DNA of 64,000 nt from Unio delphinus. Taxonomy: Eukaryota > Mollusca > Bivalvia > Unionida > Unionidae. The notes under the pieces were generated by a model. That model was not told the origin of the DNA and searched no databases. It worked only from the letters and a program-made list of their open reading frames with translations. Made by a program: the position numbers and the translations under genes. Below are positions 50,801 to 59,956 of the stretch, in pieces. How positions within the stretch are numbered: the first letter of the stretch is position 1; the number at the start of each line of letters is the position of its first letter. The stretch spans positions 1,621,501-1,685,500 of the forward strand of contig JAQISU010000098.1 in NCBI GenBank assembly GCA_029339505.1. The letters run 5' to 3'.

Positions 50801-53228
50801 AAGCAGGAACGACCGATTCGGATAATAAAAATAATAAAGTTCAATTTCTATAGCACTGTGTCTAACACTGCGGGTCATTTGATAGTGCATTAATAAAGTT
50901 AAATAAGAAGTCAGAAAAGTCCAATATGGTCAACACAACCACGCTGTGAGACAATCTATTTGAACTGGCGGGTAAAAACCAGAAATGAAGCCGGATATGG
51001 TAAAGTACTAAGTAACATGCTAGTAACATGCTAGACATGGCAAAACCAGATACCAGAAACCAGGAAACAGAAGATGAAATTTTTAGAAAAATAATAAGGA
51101 TTTAGCATTTCCGATTAATTGAATCGTATCCGGAATCGGAAAAATTTCATGCCCAAAATCCGGAATCGGAAATCGGTAGAAAAATGCTAATCGGTTATGC
51201 CCTAGTTTCCAACTCAAAAAAATTTGCTTGAGTGGTCTACCTGCATCACCCTCTGCTGGTGTAACATCAACATAGCTATATGGCCCTTCATTTTCAACTT
51301 TAACATGTAACTCTGGTAATTGTTCGCCAAAAATGGCATCAATTTCATTGACATCTTCCATAACAGGCTGCGTATTATTCAGACCCAATTTTTTCTTCAA
51401 CAGCTCAATATCGTTTTCCGACAGAAGTAGTGACAGATGGTTGGGTGGATGGACAAATGGACGATATCACATTATTTCCCAACCCACAACCCCAGTTAAA
51501 GAAATGGAATAGGTATAAGGAAGCTAAATGTAACAATTTACCTGTTTCTCACATATGCCACCTGTACGATGATTTATATGACATTTGTGACATGGTTGTG
51601 GTGGGACAAGAGCTTTGTGACCTACTGGAACTGTGCGATGTGAAAATTTCCTCTCATACCGAGTTCCACATTTCTCACACTTTTCTATGTAACAGTTGCC
51701 ATGGAGTTCAGACAGTCTCTCAGGAGGTATGCCAGAAAGTCGATGTAATCCATCGCAGTTTTGGCTGATCACATGTTTTATGAAATCCATTTCCACCATT
51801 TTCTGAAGAGCTTCATGTGTGTAGGTTGGCCGATATGAAGAAATAGGAGGTTTTAATTTTTTCACTCCTTTAGCTCCTACAGGATAAAAATAAAAACTGA
51901 AATGAAAACCAATTTAACTTTGAAACCTAAATTGTGAATAAGAAAAAAATGATAAATTATTGCTTTGAAGAGAATGATAAAAATGTATGTAACAATTTTT
52001 AAATCTGATGAATCAGTAGCTGTTGGTAAAATCGTAGACTGGCATTTTAAATATGAGTTCATCTATCAACTGGATCTAAGTAAGGTTATATCACGTAAAA
52101 AGAAGGTTTGATAAATGCAGATAGTGTTGTCAAACAGTCCAAATGTTAGGACCGACCATCAGTCTATGCTAAATGATCTATAATCAATTTACAATTGATT
52201 AATTAGTCTCATCAAAATCGAGTCCACTTTTTAAAAGTTTAACATCCAAAACAGCAAAACTAGTGCAGACATTAATCTGGACCAAAATTAATTACAAAAA
52301 CCAAATTTCACTGAAAGGTACAGATGCTTGCTTGAATTTATTAATCAGGACAGCATGACATAAAAGGCTTCTTTGATGACTTAAAGTTATTTTGATAATT
52401 CCTGCAAAGCATAATAAACTCACTGAGCAAAATAAATTTTCATATGCTCCCCTTCCATTTCATTCTGTACTGTGTTGTAAGACATTACCATATTCCTTCT
52501 TTTTGTCCATATTGGTCCATTTTCCATCTTTTCCTCGGAAGTCTCCAATACCAGCTGCTGTGGATATACCAGCTCCAGTAAATGCAATACAGTATCTAGC
52601 TGTCTTAATCATCATGGCAATTCTCTTTGTCTCCTCTTTCAGCTTTTCCATGCTGTCATGGAACTCAGCTGTTTTCTCTGCCTCAAGGATCATTTTTGTC
52701 TCCAAATGACCGAGTACTATTTCTGAGCTTTCATCCTTGGCTGCTTTGCACAAATCATGCCAACATGTGGAATGAAAAATTGCTTCTCCCTCGGTGTTCC
52801 AAGAAACCTGGAGATTTTGGTGGCCTTTTTGTGACAAATGGAAGGCTCTGACCTCGACATGATCATGTGATGGAGTTATTATGGTCCCTTTCGAGCACTT
52901 TGTAAAACAACACTGCATCTCCACTATGAGATAATGTGCACTAAATGAAAAAAACAGCAAAAAAACAATAGGTAAGTAACAATGTGGCAGATTCAAACTA
53001 CACAGAAATAACACAAATTTTAGCAACTAATTTCAATGAAAACCACATCTGTATATTTAAGTTTTCTTGAAAATAAATGGTCTCTTTATTCTGCTCATTA
53101 AAAATTTTAAATGTATTACCTCCCTTTCCATTTATAATACATGATAAAGCTATACATATGTAATATCAAATATAATTTTTTTAATATAAAAATTCTCACC
53201 TGGGCCATGATTTTTTTATTAAAGACAT
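44807..53228 (-). CDS. Sir2-family NAD-dependent protein deacylase (sirtuin), complete 5-exon gene
   Basis: Coding exons, minus strand: 53228-53200, 52940-52489, 51876-51542, 46981-46788 and 45029-44807. All borders are AG/GT and all phases agree, giving 1233 nt and 410 residues. The Rossmann NAD site is GAGISTAAGIGDFRG (132-146; the usual Pro in GIPDFR is Gly). The second NAD motif is SQNCDGLH (198-205). The catalytic His is H219 in LSELHGN. A structural zinc site is C227/C230 with C269/C274. CLGSTLQV (309-316) and IICN close the NAD pocket. SQNCDGLH and SELHGN resemble SIRT6/SIRT7 (class IV) most, but it is not a clear orthologue of either. Residues 1-90 add a Cys/His-rich segment (C20, C21, C25, H66, C69, C74) that may bind zinc. 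The third intron (4.6 kb) carries a DIRS element. Expected role: deacylation of histones or other proteins. Confidence 0.93.
45330..45605 (-). mobile_element. Probable tRNA-derived SINE, second family
   Basis: On the minus strand a tRNA-like head (A-box region CTAGTAGTTAGAGCATCC, B-box-like GGGTTTGAGCC) is followed by a body including GGCACTCAGCTTACGAGGTT. It lies in the last sirtuin intron. The body differs from the SINE family at 37824. Tail and target duplications were not resolved. Confidence 0.55.
45645..45905. repeat. Minisatellite of about 37 bp, about 7 copies
   Basis: The units alternate between CCCTTACCACACCTGACTTC and CCATACCTGGCTACATATTC types, each followed by ATCAAATG or ACCAAACTC. 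Open Pro/Thr-rich frames over it reflect the repeat. Confidence 0.85.
46164..46190. repeat. (AAT)n microsatellite
   Basis: About nine trinucleotide units, in the last sirtuin intron. Confidence 0.9.
47229..47596. repeat. Inverted repeat, arms of about 79 bp, at the DIRS 3' end
   Basis: The segment 47229-47307 (CCTCATCCAAGCATTTGTGA, GGATGAGGGGCATTA, AAAGCCAGAGGCTG) is nearly the exact reverse complement of 47518-47596. The 210-bp spacer contains CCTATATAAATG, a TATA-like box. DIRS elements carry inverted terminal repeats and an internal complementary region at this end, which fits the position. Confidence 0.8.
47970..48770 (-). pseudogene. DIRS tyrosine recombinase remnant
   Basis: Read on the minus strand, recognisable segments include KPRYTDTWDVNIVLKYM, LKLVALIALSSASRAQTLKS (the catalytic Arg is in SRAQTL) and LLKTSRHGKNFQLE. 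These match the YR-type integrase of DIRS/Ngaro-like elements. The upstream part (around 48720-48780) is in other frames with stops, and the C-terminal catalytic His/Arg/Tyr motifs are not discernible. Confidence 0.75.
48831..49480 (-). pseudogene. DIRS RNase H domain and following segment
   Basis: The frame beginning near 49470 gives FTIQTDASLLGWGAYAL, then NYLELLAISFALQAF and an IEILSD segment. This supplies the Asp, Glu and Asp positions typical of the element RNase H. It is followed by VHIVGKDNVQADYLS and, after a shift, VPDINLFASRLNCQLKKFTS, a signature found after RNase H in DIRS elements. Stops and a frame change separate the parts. Confidence 0.8.
49510..49915 (-). pseudogene. DIRS reverse transcriptase fragment, core deleted
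   Basis: Segments corresponding to the start of the RT domain (a QYGMILFMI-like stretch just after gag) and to the thumb/connection (near 49700-49520, ending with QELKWWYLNVADRNG) are visible in different frames. The palm with the YxDD motif cannot be found, so an internal deletion is likely. Confidence 0.55.
49892..51440 (-). pseudogene. DIRS gag-like region, split by a hAT-like insertion
   Basis: The N-terminal part (51440-51205) contains LPELHVKVENEGPYSYVDV. The middle and C-terminal parts (50715-50046) contain KIPENCDKLGPP, DAITLMGQVQYQVSLRRR and MSILFGDDVAKEVK, and end in an Arg/Gly-rich tail. This is the order typical of DIRS gag proteins. It is broken by a stop near 50588, by a frame change near 50250 and by the 481-bp insertion at 50724-51204. 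Confidence 0.75.
50724..51204. mobile_element. hAT-like non-autonomous element (MITE), 481 bp
   Basis: The element begins TAGGGCATAAC and ends with its reverse complement GTTATGCCCTA. It is flanked on both sides by the 8-bp duplication GTTTCCAA (50716-50723 and 51205-51212). An 8-bp duplication is characteristic of the hAT superfamily. The interior is rich in GGAATCGG/CCGATT motifs and has no coding capacity. It sits inside the DIRS gag, so it inserted after the DIRS element. Confidence 0.9.
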
Positions 53229-54733
53229 TGTCTCAGTTTATTGGGATTTTTAAGACTGGTTTACATGATGTCATAGTGCTATGACACTAGTTGGTAAAAA
53301 AAAAATGGGTTCTGTGAAGAGCAGTTATGAATTAAGATCAAATAATTCAGATATTAAGCAATTTTTTCACACATCTTTTACGATATATTCCATTAAGAAT
53401 ATTTTAGAAATGTTTTAACCTATTAGTGAATTTAAAAAAATATTTGATTTTGATATGTGTAAGCAACAGTATTACCTAGTATCCACACTTATTCCTCTGG
53501 CCTTTGCCAACCCGTTTTTTTATATTTGGACATTTATGTTGGGGTGTAGGGGCCCAACACCCCAACAAAAATGTCCAAATAAAATGGGGTGGCAAGGGTT
53601 ATTGGAAATTCGGTCTAATCTACATCGAATATATGTAATTCTGCCACTCTCTGTAAATTAGAGCCAAATGACTAGTCACATGGCCATATTACGCAGTTTA
53701 AGAGACATTAGAAATAAATGTACATCCTGTTCTAAAGACATCTTGATACGTAATTGTAAAAAATAACGATAACCATCAAATCATACGCGTTGTAATTACT
53801 TGTAATTTTGATCAGTCCATATCAGCTATCTTCATTTTCTGACTTTTTAGTTGCTTCCTTTTTGAATTACCACTTTAATAACGCATTATTGGCTAGGCCT
53901 CCACATTTTTAAGTCAAGATCCTACTGAAACCTGTCTATAATTAGACTACGATACTGTGGTTCCCCGCCCCCTCCTCTTTAAACCAAAACAGCTCATGAT
54001 CTACACCCAAGGACCTGAGGTTACTTCGTTTATACGAGTAACCCTATATATTCTAACCCAAGAGAGTAAACACCGGTCGCTGTAGAACTACCTGAGTGTG
54101 TAGATTTGTGTCTATACCAACTGTTACCGGTACTAAACCGGCTCTATACAGTGCTTAAAAATTACTTTACCTTTTTGTGTTAAGCAGTCAGCTAAGGCTG
54201 GTTTAGGACTCTAAAGGAAGAAAAACTGTCGTATGTACCTAAATCTTGAAGAACTGTAAACCTAACATTGTTAGAACAATTTGTCAACATCAACTCCAGT
54301 CTGAATAATCATCTATTTTTAGCAACGATAAACATATACAGTATATATGACCTAAGGGAAATAACTCATACAAGTCAAAAATTAATACAAGCAGCAGCAG
54401 AGAGGGTGAACAGACTAATTCGAAAAGTCACCCTTTTTGACTACCAAATCGACTAATGGTGACTAACATAGAAGTCAGTTCAATGACTACACCTAGACTG
54501 ACCCAAACAAATGTTGTAGTCGACCCTTTCTGCTGCTCTCTCCGTGTGTTAAATTGTCAATCTGAGGATAAAAAAGATCTTTTACATAGATCAAACAAAA
54601 TGAATAATTTAGATAAACGATCAATCTGAAACTTTTCTGAACTTTGAGTAATATTCTTCCTCGGTTATGCTACAAATTAGCAAAATATTTTATCGATACA
54701 TGTAATCAAATAATTATATATATCAATAAAAAT
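53229..54733. other. Sirtuin upstream flank and left flank of the viral element
   Basis: No coding exon was supported. The sirtuin promoter and 5'UTR should lie in the first few hundred bases. It contains the hairpin-forming repeat at 53501-53599. The exact left end of the virus-like element was not identified; no convincing terminal inverted repeat or 6-bp target duplication was found by eye. Confidence 0.4.
53501..53599. repeat. Hairpin-forming inverted repeat, arms of about 45 bp
   Basis: TTGCCAACCC...ATTTGGACATTTATGTTGGGGTGT pairs with ACACCCCAACAAAAATGTCC...GGGGTGGCAAGGG across a loop of about 9 nt. Arm identity is roughly 85-90%. It lies about 270 bp upstream of the sirtuin start codon and may be a small foldback MITE. 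Confidence 0.75.
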
Positions 54734-55457
54734 ATGTCGAATATCGGAGAAGCACATACTACTAGATTAGCTCGAGAACGCCAGGAAGTACTCAAAAAAA
54801 TATATTCCTTTGAGAGCTTCGCTTCGAAGAAAACTTCAAGAACGCCAGGAGTCCCAAGCTGATTACGTAGAAGGTACAGGAAGATTATTTAAACCTATTA
54901 CTGCAACAACTGAGAAAGTTGTATGGGGAAATATCACTGATCCAGAAAAAGAGAAACCTCTGCTTGGGATAATACAAGAAACCGCTAGGGCAACGCAAGA
55001 GAATTTACAAGATCGTCCAGCTAGAATAGCTGCCGCACAACCTCAACAAGATATTGATAAAATTTACACTGAAATAGCTGATGTGAAAGAAAAACTTGCA
55101 TCTAAACCTAAAGCAAAAAGAGATGTTGAATTGATTAGTAAATTTAAGGAAGGTGTTATTGAAGATATAAAAAATGTTAAGGAAGATTTTTCTCGTTTTG
55201 CATATAATAGTCTTTTTCGAAAATCTGAAATTTTAAAACCTAAACACGCTAAAATAAATGATGATAACTATTTTAAATGGCTATATCGTGTGTACTACGA
55301 TAAAATTCAGGTTAGAAGTAATGACCAAGTATATAATGAATATATTAATGATATACGTAGATTTTATTTAGAAGAAACTCAACAGCAAATAGAACAACAA
55401 CCTCTCCAGTATGAGCTACCTCCACCTCTGCAACAAATAGAACAACCTCCCCAGTAA
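54734..55457 (+). pseudogene. Virus-like element coiled-coil protein 1 (frameshifted)
   Basis: It starts MSNIGEAHTTRLARERQEVL at 54734 and changes frame at an A-run near 54794-54800. It then continues in the frame RRKLQERQESQADYVEGTGR to a stop at 55457. The central part is charged and helical, with a DVKEKLASKPKAKRD stretch, a globular-looking NDDNYFKWLYRVYYDK segment, and a Gln/Pro-rich tail. Position before the minor capsid gene suggests a virion or scaffold role, but no function is assigned. Confidence 0.55.
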
Positions 55458-55472
55458 CAACTACATCCACCT

Positions 55473-55598
55473 TTGCAACAAACGGAACAACGAGGGATGA
55501 TGCTGGAACCTAACAAATTTAGAAGTGGCCAAATAAAAGAAAAGGCGAAACAAAAAAAGGAAGGGTTGGAACAAACAATAGAAAAGGTGAAACAAATG

Positions 55599-55671
<73 letters not shown>

Positions 55672-55972
55672 ACAAAAGGAAGCCAAACGACAGGCGAGAT
55701 TACGCTCTTCACTAGGTACGGAAAAAGATCCTGGTGATGATTCTTTTGGCGCTACTACAGGAAGTGGTCTAGGAAATAATCTTATCACTTGCCTTGACAA
55801 CGTCATCGCTGACGTGGATAAACTAGAAATTCTCATAGGAGGAAAACGCGCTGGAAATATTTCTCATGAAATTATCAACGAAATCTCTGATATCTGTCGA
55901 CGATTATTTACCGGTGGTATCATGGACATCAATACCTATCGAGAATTTATCCATGAAATTACAGATGACTAA
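55473..55972 (+). pseudogene. Virus-like element coiled-coil protein 2, split by a GA repeat
   Basis: The upstream half (from 55473) encodes a Lys/Glu-rich helix ending QTIEKVKQMDERER. A (GA)n tract at 55604-55669 then gives Arg-Glu repeats. The downstream half is open in a different frame (55670-55972) and reads EQKEAKRQARLRSS, then CLDNVIADVDKLEILIGGKR and a compact C-terminus ending EFIHEITDD. Change in the dinucleotide number has put the two halves out of frame. Function unknown; the neighbouring genes suggest a structural role. Confidence 0.55.
55604..55669. repeat. (GA)n microsatellite inside a viral-element gene
   Basis: About 33 GA units within a stretch that would natively encode a charged Arg/Glu/Lys helix. 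Confidence 0.95.
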
Positions 55973-56016
55973 ATCCCTTGACACCTAATTTAGATCATGG
56001 TGAATGATTAAATAAA

Positions 56017-56458
56017 ATGATCGTACACAATACGCGTAGACCAAGAATGATCAGAGTAGTAAACTCACGATTACCAGTTTATGAAATAACCTATGGAGAT
56101 GGACTTGGTGATGTTCTTCGGGGTTTATTTACCAGGATAGCCCCCAAATCAATGCCAATTGCAAAACAGTAATAAATGAAAGCTATCAATGTTATTCGCG
56201 ACAAAGCTCCAAGCGCAATCGGTGATCTTGCCGGTAAAGCATTTTCTGCGGTCAAGGACAGAATTTTAAGGTTATTACGACGAAAAAAAAAAACAACAAC
56301 TGAAACTACCATTTACTGAAGTTATGCCTGCAAATGAAAGCAAAATAATAAATCAGGCCGCAACCCAAAGATTAATGAATCTGGCTGATGCATCGTTAAA
56401 AGAAAAAGAAGATAATATAACCTCTAGTCTGATAGCAGGAAGTGGTCTTCGTAGATAA
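56017..56458 (+). pseudogene. pVI-like minor capsid protein remnant
   Basis: Begins MIVHNTRRPRMIRVV. The motif GDGLGDVLRGLF followed by an amphipathic Pro-rich turn resembles the N-terminal amphipathic region of adenovirus pVI-like minor capsid proteins of Polintons. Two adjacent TAA codons interrupt at 56170-56175, after which the same frame continues to a basic RLLRRKKK stretch. An A-run near 56283-56293 then shifts frame to the last part, which ends LIAGSGLRR at 56458. In the family the protein lines the capsid interior and disrupts membranes. Confidence 0.6.
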
Positions 56459-56489
56459 TTTCAATTTAGATCATAGTAATTACATTAAA

Positions 56490-57882
56490 ATGTTTAAGCG
56501 TGAAAATGATACAGTGTTGGATATGGGTGAACCAGTTCGTAAAAATGATTCCCTGCGCTATTATCAATATTATTCTTACGATGCAGTACAACCAAATCAA
56601 CGTGGAAGAATAGAATTACAAGATTCAGGTCGGTATTTCTTACCCGCTGAGGCATTTATCGAAGTCGAAGGTCGACTTATAAAAGTAGACGATACAAATT
56701 ATGAAGCTGCTACTAAAATTGCTTTTGCCAATAATGGCATTATGGCATTATTCAGTAGTGCCACATACACCATCGATGGAAAACATATCGAATCATGTCT
56801 GCAGCATGTTGATGTTGCTACGACGATACATGGTCTAGCAAGATAATCTGATGACTATTCAAGATCGTCTGGTCCATCGATGATGTTTGCAAAGGATATA
56901 ACCAATCATGCAGATCACGCAGATTTAACTACTGGTAATGTAAGAGCCGCAGGTGGACTCACAGACGTAAATGCGGTATTATCAAGAAATAACAATTTCA
57001 ACCTTGGATTTGCAGCACGTAAGTCAATGTTGAACGCTAATGGGGAATTTTCATGTGTAATTCCGTTTTCTCATATTTTTGGATTTTGCAGAGATGTTAG
57101 AAAGGTTATATGTGGTGCTAAATACACTATAGTACTTGTCAGAAAAGACTCAGACAATGATGCAGTCTGGCGAGCCGATGGGATTGTTGATGAAGCTAAA
57201 ATAACGATAGCAAAATTATCATTGTGGATGCCGGTAATGGTTCCATCTATCACAGAAGAAAATAAATTACTGTCTTTCATGAATCAAGGTGGTAAATCAC
57301 TGATATCGTGGAAAACAATGACTACAGTGATAGTACTCAAGGTAATGGTGCTGGTCGATTTACATGGCATATATCAGCACAACAGGGGGTTTCAGCACCA
57401 CGAGATATTTTTATCGCACTTCAGGCAATTGCACGAGTGAATAATCAGAAAAAAGTACGATGATATTTGACACACTTGATGTTGCCGAGGATAGTTTAGG
57501 AACAAATGGACATCAAGAACCTGCCGAAGATATCAAGTTGAATTTTGAACATAATACTGTTTCACGTGCATATCATCATTTAATGTCATTTATGGGACGT
57601 GATCTAAATGTAGATACCAGTTTGTAAATATCACAGAAAGATTTTACAACATTATATCCGATCTATTACTTTTCACTGGAACATTTGGATTTATTTAGAC
57701 AATCTGTTGTTGATATATATTTTCGAGATAATGTAGGTATTTTTCCTCCTGGTGCTGTAGGTCCACCTGTTGTTCTTGCTGGTTTCAGAGCGATAGCTGT
57801 TATACTTAGCGGCAGAGAAGTATTACTCGAGGGTGTTGGTAGACGAATGCGAGTCGTTGATGCACCCGTAGAGAATATGTAA
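56490..57882 (+). pseudogene. Major capsid protein (double jelly-roll type), four breaks
   Basis: Starts MFKRENDTVLDMGEPV. Conserved-looking segments are the FLPAEAFIEVEGRLIK strand, NNGIMALFSSATYTIDG, CVIPFSHIFGFCRDVRK and TIVLVRKDSDNDAVWRADG, characteristic of Polinton/adintovirus-type capsid proteins. The C-terminal half includes NVDTSL and a final VVLAGFRAIAVILSGREV strand. Breaks: in-frame TAA at 56844, a frame change near 57300-57311, another near 57460, and TAA at 57625. Total length of about 460 codons is normal for the family. It would form the trimeric pseudo-hexameric capsomer. Confidence 0.8.
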
Positions 57883-57908
57883 TTAAAATCAATCGAGCAA
57901 ATATAAAA

Positions 57909-58251
57909 ATGTCGTTTAGTCATGTTAACGCAACTCTGACTCAGGGTCAGATAAAAACAATTATAATCAAAGAACGCAAATCAATGTGGGGCAAAAATAA
58001 CGTTAAAGAAAAAACAAATGAGTGGTGGTCCAAACAAATTATCTTTAACCGGTAATCAGCTTAAACATTTCAATAAAGCTCTGGTATCAAAAACTGGAGT
58101 TCAACTTGAATTTTCTCCAAGTACCATCAAAGATATGATTAAATTAGGAGGTATATTTCCACTTCTTGCAGAAATACCAGCATTAATTGCTGCGGCCGCA
58201 CCTGCAGTTGCAAAAGCGGCTGCGTTAGGTGCTGTTGGAACCGCCGCCTAA
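57909..58251 (+). pseudogene. pX-like hydrophobic core/membrane-active protein, frameshifted
   Basis: The first part (from 57909) reads MSFSHVNATLTQGQIKTI. A frame change before 58018 leads into SLTGNQLKHFNKALVSKTGV, so the motif L-T-x-x-Q-x-K occurs twice. It then continues with a GGIFPLLAEIPALIAAAAPA hydrophobic Ala/Gly/Pro-rich segment. This pattern matches the hydrophobic virion core proteins of adintoviruses and Polintons, which have been compared to adenovirus pX. The stop at 58251 directly precedes a basic tail-like stretch in the same frame that may be its original C-terminus. Confidence 0.6.
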
Positions 58252-58359
58252 ATGGCATTAAAGAAAGCAACAGGAAAAGGGTATAAAAAAGGGACGCAGT
58301 CTCAGACTTCCACGAACTTAACTAGGAAAGGGACTGAGACTTCCAGGAATATAATACCG

Positions 58360-58739
58360 ATGTCAAATTTTGATCTGATAAATGCTGCTAAAAAGTTAAA
58401 AATAAAACATTTTACAGGAGTGTTTATGCGCGATCAATTACCGAAAAAAACCACATCATGTTGAAACCGGTATCATCAATCTGGGTTGCATATGCGATTG
58501 ATCCACGCGGATTTGTTTATATTGATTTGTACGGACTATCACCACCTATTGAGTTTTTATATTATATTAATCAATTACCTGCCAGAACTTGGTATTCAAC
58601 GTTACCGACACAGACAATGACAGACCCACCGATATGTGGTCGTGAATCCATCGCTGTACTTGATGCGATATCAAAATCAACTAAACCACCTCACAAGGTT
58701 GTACATGAATACACTAGTAATCGTTGGACAGGTGTTTAA
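58360..58739 (+). pseudogene. Adenain-like (Ulp1 fold) maturation protease, frameshifted
   Basis: The N-terminal part (58360-58464) reads AAKKLKIKHFTGVFMRDQLP, a hallmark of Polinton/adintovirus proteases. After a frame change near 58458 the rest reads WVAYAIDPRGFVYIDLYGLS and, later, PPICGRESIAVL. The acidic residue (D in YID) and the Cys (ICG) of the expected His-Asp/Glu-Cys triad are present. The His normally just before WVAY is replaced by Ile, so the enzyme would be inactive even without the frameshift. In the family it processes capsid precursor proteins. Confidence 0.75.
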
Positions 58740-58756
58740 AATTGTACACATATATA

Positions 58757-59451
58757 ATGGTCGATATTTACGGAAGATCTTTGATCAGAAAAACCCAGAA
58801 AGGAACCGATAAAGATTTCGACACATCAAAATATGCAACACGAGATGACCATGCTGATATTATGAACCTAGCTGGAGTTGACCGAGATGAAGTTATTTTT
58901 CAGGACAAACACGGTGTTTTGAAAACAAGTAATATTAAGTGGAATGATATAGTACGTAGGGTTCTTGGAGCTGCTAAGGATAATATTCCGGTATTTACCG
59001 ACATCGGAAAAATACGAGATTCAGGTATATCGATAGAATATATCAGGAGTGAAATTATAAAACATGTTAAATAACGATTATCAACGTCAGGTGGTGTATT
59101 AACAGGAGAACGTTCCATGAACGGAAATAAAATAACCGTCCTAAGAGATCCAACATCAGATGAAGATGCGGAAACAAAAATATACGTTGACACTGTTGAT
59201 GGTAAATTATCTACGTTAAAAAACGAACATGATGCCGTTAGTGATACATTATCCACGTTAAAAACCGAATACGAACTTCACATAACGATCACAATACCGT
59301 AGACGGAAAATTATCTACGCTGAGAGCCGAGTATGACGTTCACGTAGGTGCGTTTACAAATCTCCGAAGAAACTTCAGAAAGATCGATGAAATTGCAGAA
59401 GGATTCTTCGGTAAACCATTAATCGTTGATACGAAACTCCTGGATCCCTGA
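58757..59451 (+). pseudogene. Fibre-like attachment protein remnant
   Basis: Starts MVDIYGRSLIRKTQKGTDKD at 58757. A charged N-terminal domain ends at an in-frame TAA (59072). The same frame then resumes with GGVLTGERSMNGNKITVLRD and a D-AETKIYVD segment, the typical neck of trimeric viral tail or fibre proteins. Heptad-like repeats around GKLSTLKNEHDAV, DTLSTLKTEYELH and, after a frame change near 59281, GKLSTLRAEYDVH indicate a coiled-coil shaft. It ends KLLDP at 59451. Confidence 0.55.
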
Positions 59452-59453
59452 TT

Positions 59454-59810
59454 ATGCAATAACCAATCAATCCGGTTTATCTACGCACGCATAATCAATT
59501 CTTGTCAAGAATAAATTTTCAACTCACCGACCAGAGTGGACACTTGATTGATTTACGTGGCAAGGTTTTACTGATAAACCTCAATGTGAAATCGTAAATG
59601 ATTTTTATCGTAAACGATTTTTTTTATCTTGATTCACGAATTAATCGGATAAATATTACATATACCAGCACGTATGGGTTTTTATACACGACAAGGAAGC
59701 ACTTGGAAATGCAATCAAATTAATATTTACACAGTCTTCATTCAACATCGTTGATATAGTCAATGATGGGTTCGGTGACGAAGATTTTTTACTGACGTAA
59801 GAAAAGTTAG
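59454..59810 (+). pseudogene. Short decayed virus-like gene fragment(s), unknown
   Basis: The frame at 59454-59597 contains RINFQLTDQSGHLIDLRGKV, a beta-strand-like segment resembling the C-terminal module of uncharacterised virion proteins in related elements, but it carries a stop at its third codon. A second short open stretch near 59690-59805 reads ALGNAIKLIFTQSSFNIVDI. Whether they are one gene is not clear. Confidence 0.3.
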
Positions 59811-59956
59811 ATAGATTGCGGCTAGAACATATTTCTATGATCACGTGTGACCGAGATCAGATTATAAACTATGCGCATTCCTACATTAAACTTGATGAAC
59901 TTAAAAAATATATTATATAGTTCTGAATAAAAATCAGTAAAACAGAATATTTCTTT

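Larger units (their letters stand above)
47229..51440 (-). mobile_element. Decayed DIRS-type (tyrosine recombinase) retrotransposon
   Basis: Within the third sirtuin intron and on the same strand lie, in order, a gag-like region, a fragment of reverse transcriptase, RNase H, and a tyrosine-recombinase domain, followed by inverted repeats. This order is the DIRS architecture. Every coding part contains stops or shifts, the central reverse-transcriptase palm is missing, and the left end is probably truncated. A hAT-like element interrupts gag. The left edge near 51440 lies only about 100 bp from the donor of sirtuin exon 3. Confidence 0.85.

Noticed and set aside
54370..54560. Terminal inverted repeat of the virus-like element (AGCAGCAGAGAGGGT against its partial reverse complement)
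   Set aside because: The match is short, imperfect and local, with no partner at the other end of the element. It is not evidence for an element boundary.
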